Source: Candidatus Rokuibacteriota bacterium
GTDB lineage: Bacteria > Methylomirabilota > Methylomirabilia > Rokubacteriales > CSP1-6
DNA length: 64,000 nucleotides
Direction of reading: 5' to 3'
Assembly (NCBI GenBank): GCA_003220435.1
Contig: QHSL01000078.1
Span: 32,629-96,628, forward strand
The stretch's first letter is position 1. Each line of letters begins with the position of its first letter. Positions 62,075 through 64,000 of this stretch are shown piece by piece. The position numbers and the translations under genes are program-made. Under the pieces are notes generated by a model. It worked only from the letters and a program-made list of their open reading frames with translations, searched no databases and was not told the origin of the DNA.

Positions 62075-63199
62075 TCACGCTGCCACGTCCCAGACCCGCA
62101 CGATGTTGTAAAGCGCGTCGCGCTCGACCGGGATCTTGCCGGCGTCCCGGATGATACGGAAGAGCTGCTCGCGCGCCAGGCCCGCCGGGGTCTCGGCGCC
62201 CGCCATGTGCTGTACGCGCTCGTCTTCCAGCGTGCCGTTGACGTCGTCGGCGCCGAAGTGCAGCGCGACCGAGGCGGTGTCCTCGCCGAGGAGCACCCAG
62301 TACGCCTCGACGTGGGGAAAGTTGTCGAGGAGCAGGCGCGCGGCGGCGATTGTCCTCAAGTTGTCCGCCGGCGGCGTGGAGCGCGGCACGAGCTTGGTGG
62401 TGCCCACCTGGTACGGCAGCGCGATGAAGGTCAGGAACCCGCTGGAGGCGTCCTGTTGGGCGCGCAGGCGCAGCAGGTGATCGACCCGCTCGGCGAGCGT
62501 CTCGACGTGACCGTAGAGCATCGTCGCGTTCGTCCGGAGCCCGAGCGAGTGGGCGATCCCGTGGATCTCGCACCAGCGGTCGGCGTCGGCCTTGCCGGTG
62601 TAGTGGAGCTGCTTCGCGACGCGCGAGGAGAAGATCTCGGCGCCGCCGCCGGGCATCGTCTGGAGCCCCGCCGCTTTCAGGCGCGTCAGCGCCTCGCGCG
62701 GCTCGATCTTCCAGCGCCGCCAGAGGTAGTCGATCTCGGCGGCGGTGAAGGCCTTGATCTGGACCGCCGGGCGCGCGGCGTGGAGGCCTCCGATCACGCG
62801 CTCGTAGTATTCGAACGGCCAGTCCGGATGGTGTCCGCCGACGATGTGGACCTCTCGGACCTCGTCGCTGACCATTCCGATGATGTCCTCGACCGAATAT
62901 TCGAACGCGCCGGGCTCGCCCTTCTTCCGCGCGAAGCCGCAGAACGAGCAGGAGAGCACGCAGACGTTGGTGGGCGAGATGTAACGGTTGAGGACGAAGT
63001 AGACGCGATCGCCCTCGCGCGCCGATTTGGCGTGGTCAGCCATCCGGCCGAGGCCGAGCAGGTCATCCGTCTCGAAGAGCGCGAGCCCGTCGTTTCGGTC
63101 GAGGCGCGCGCCCCCTCGGACCTTATCCCAGACGGACTCGAGCCGGCGGTCGGAGAAGCGCAAGGCGAAGGCCTCCGTGGACTCTAGCCAGCTATCCAC
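62075..63199 (-). CDS. mqnE: Aminodeoxyfutalosine synthase MqnE
   Basis: The 374-residue radical SAM enzyme has Cys80, Cys84 and Cys87 (CVLSCSFC), HIVGGHHPDWPFEYYERV and GLQTMPGGGAEIFSSRVA. It couples the enolpyruvate ether made by MqnA with SAM. It is encoded 35 bases upstream of mqnC, in the same direction. The GTG start lies inside a sequence resembling a DnaA box, probably by chance. Confidence 0.95.
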   Translation of the reverse strand: MDSWLESTEAFALRFSDRRLESVWDKVRGGARLDRNDGLALFETDDLLGLGRMADHAKSAREGDRVYFVLNRYISPTNVCVLSCSFCGFARKKGEPGAFEYSVEDIIGMVSDEVREVHIVGGHHPDWPFEYYERVIGGLHAARPAVQIKAFTAAEIDYLWRRWKIEPREALTRLKAAGLQTMPGGGAEIFSSRVAKQLHYTGKADADRWCEIHGIAHSLGLRTNATMLYGHVETLAERVDHLLRLRAQQDASSGFLTFIALPYQVGTTKLVPRSTPPADNLRTIAAARLLLDNFPHVEAYWVLLGEDTASVALHFGADDVNGTLEDERVQHMAGAETPAGLAREQLFRIIRDAGKIPVERDALYNIVRVWDVAA

Positions 63200-63206
63200 A
63201 GGGGTG

Positions 63207-63491
63207 TCAAGGATTTGAGGGGCGAGCGCGTCGCCGGCGCAGCTCGCGGTGGATCTTCAGATCCTGCTGTCGCATGGTGAAGGCCACCGCGCCGGCAGCG
63301 AAAGCCAGGGCCAGGAGGGCGACGATCGTGATCTGGTCCGCGCGGTCGACGAGCCCTCGAGCGCCGAGGTAGGTGGTGATGATCGCGGCCAGGAAGATCA
63401 CCCCCAGCAGGATGCCTCGGTAGACCCAGCGCTCGACCAGGAGCCGTTCCAGCGGTTCGTCATCGAGATGCTGCCAGTCGGCGTCGCGCAT
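63207..63491 (-). CDS. Hypothetical protein with two membrane helices
   Basis: The 94-residue protein has a short acidic N-terminus, two hydrophobic segments (about residues 25-43 and 53-71) and a basic C-terminal tail. No domain recognised. It lies 7 bases upstream of mqnE and runs the same way, so it may be the first gene of the menaquinone unit. Confidence 0.6.
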   Translation of the reverse strand: MRDADWQHLDDEPLERLLVERWVYRGILLGVIFLAAIITTYLGARGLVDRADQITIVALLALAFAAGAVAFTMRQQDLKIHRELRRRRARPSNP

Positions 63492-63512
63492 CGTGGGCGC
63501 CCTCCCGAGGAC

Positions 63513-63540
63513 TTGCAGTTTCGCATCCCGAACATATAGT
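63513..63540 (+). promoter_or_regulatory. Promoter TTGCAG-16-TATAGT before the selenoprotein gene
   Basis: TTGCAG (63513-63518) and TATAGT (63535-63540) are 16 bases apart on the plus strand. They lie between the minus-strand membrane gene and the selenoprotein gene, whose ATG is 70 bases downstream. Confidence 0.5.
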
Positions 63541-63610
63541 ATCTGCGTAAGTCCTTGTACTTTCGAGAGTTGTTCGGCATGCGGCGATGAGTGTTTCGAG
63601 GGGAGGGGCG

Positions 63611-64000
63611 ATGACGTCGACGACGGCCGTGGACCGACCTGTTCAGGTCGAAGTGATCACCTACGTTCCCACCCAGTACAACCACTGAAAGCACTGCGAA
63701 GTGACCTGGCAGGTCATGGGCCTTCGACAGAAAGTGCAGCGGGAGCTCATGAGCTCCGGGCTCCCGGAGGATCTCAAGGCGGAGTTCCACCAGCTCTCGG
63801 AGTGGGCCCACACGCTTCCGGAGAAGTTCGGCGGCTCCGTCAACGTCCGGCTCGTGGACGCGGTGTCCATCGAGGGGTTCTTCAAGTCGCTGATCCGAAG
63901 ATTCTGGCGTTATCCCGCTTTCGCAGTGGAGGGTCAGCGGTACGTCGGCTCCGATTTCACGCGAGTGGATGCTCTCATCTCACAAGCGCTTCGACAAAAG
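63611..64000 (+). CDS. Thioredoxin-fold-like selenoprotein (UxxC), 3' partial
   Basis: A GAGGGGAGGGG site precedes the ATG at 63611. The frame runs VEVITYVPTQYNH, then TGA (codon 26, 63686-63688), then KHCEVTWQVMGLRQ, and stays open to the window end. Reading TGA as selenocysteine gives UKHC, a redox CxxC-type motif. A later RYPAFAVEGQ looks like the cis-Pro strand of a thioredoxin fold. Homologous-looking proteins have a HCxxC motif at this position. A hairpin directly follows the TGA. Alternatives: a TGC to TGA sequencing error, or a pseudogene. The 3' end lies outside the window. Confidence 0.75.
63697..63726 (+). promoter_or_regulatory. Candidate bacterial SECIS hairpin
   Basis: Just after the TGA, TGACCT (63702-63707) pairs perfectly with AGGTCA (63711-63716) around a GGC loop. 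An outer stem CGAAG (63697-63701) pairs with CTTCG (63722-63726) with a one-sided 5-base bulge. The apical loop is about 20 bases after the TGA and contains G, as bacterial SelB-binding hairpins require. Confidence 0.6.

Noticed and set aside
63192..63200. A further DnaA-box-like word (CTATCCACA)
   Set aside because: It is single, and overlaps the mqnE start codon, so it is most likely chance.

Overview
This window is a dense, GC-rich bacterial chromosome segment. TonB-dependent receptors, a TonB protein, a Pal/OmpA lipoprotein and several lipobox or Tat signal peptides show a cell with an outer membrane. The mix of futalosine menaquinone genes, an HpnJ-type radical SAM gene, multiple peptide/nickel-type binding proteins and LLM/amidohydrolase/class II aldolase genes resembles Candidatus Rokubacteria (Methylomirabilota). 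That placement is inference, because no taxonomic marker search was possible. There are no insertion sequences, phage genes or CRISPR arrays.

Layout: (1) 1-7236 is a corrinoid salvage operon: BtuB-like receptor (5' end outside the window), CbiZ, TonB, an unrecognised protein, an outer-membrane barrel candidate, CbiP and CbiB. (2) 7233-11099, on the minus strand, holds a second TonB-dependent receptor and a NarL-type response regulator/histidine kinase pair. (3) 11626-22350 is housekeeping: ArgS (with an altered HIGH motif), SPOR protein, Hpt, FtsH, a divergent DHPS, GlmM, AcpS, an N-formylglutamate-amidohydrolase-like lipoprotein, NnrE/NnrD, TsaE and RadC. (4) 22365-24793 holds a small protein, PyrD and a lipoprotein with a possible Cys-His-Asp triad.

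(5) 24920-41712 is the most unusual block. Two pairs of ketosynthase plus cysteine-less ketosynthase-like protein flank an acyl carrier protein. They are followed, with almost no gaps, by a glycosyltransferase, a flavin halogenase-like enzyme, an FtsX-type permease with its ATPase, a small exported protein, an ArnT-like glycosyltransferase and an HpnJ-type radical SAM protein. Next come a polysaccharide deacetylase, an MGDG-synthase-like glycosyltransferase, an LpxL-like acyltransferase and a methyltransferase. It reads as a type II synthase pathway for an envelope lipid or polyene-like product that is glycosylated and exported.

(6) 41728-53905 is a catabolic/transport region: three extracellular solute-binding proteins (two are tandem duplicates with duplicated leaders), two DppB/C-type permeases without ATPases, an amidohydrolase, a palindromic repeat element, a class II aldolase, a DUF3500 remnant, an LLM oxidoreductase and a class III aminotransferase. 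(7) 54035-59826 is mixed: Pal, MarR with two operator palindromes, a deoxyribosyltransferase-like protein, tRNA-Val(CAC), an NYN-domain protein, a lipoprotein, MmgE/PrpD and a PHP protein. (8) 59843-63199 carries futalosine-pathway genes MqnD, MqnC and MqnE.

(9) The last 390 bases hold a gene missed by ordinary ORF calling. It encodes a thioredoxin-fold-like protein interrupted by an in-frame TGA in a UxxC context, with a hairpin just downstream that fits a bacterial SECIS. I read it as a selenoprotein gene cut by the window edge.

Two genome-style traits recur. Many starts overlap the previous stop as NTGA, apparently including CTGA. Many genes at the head of a unit have a -10-like hexamer only 6-18 bases before the start codon.
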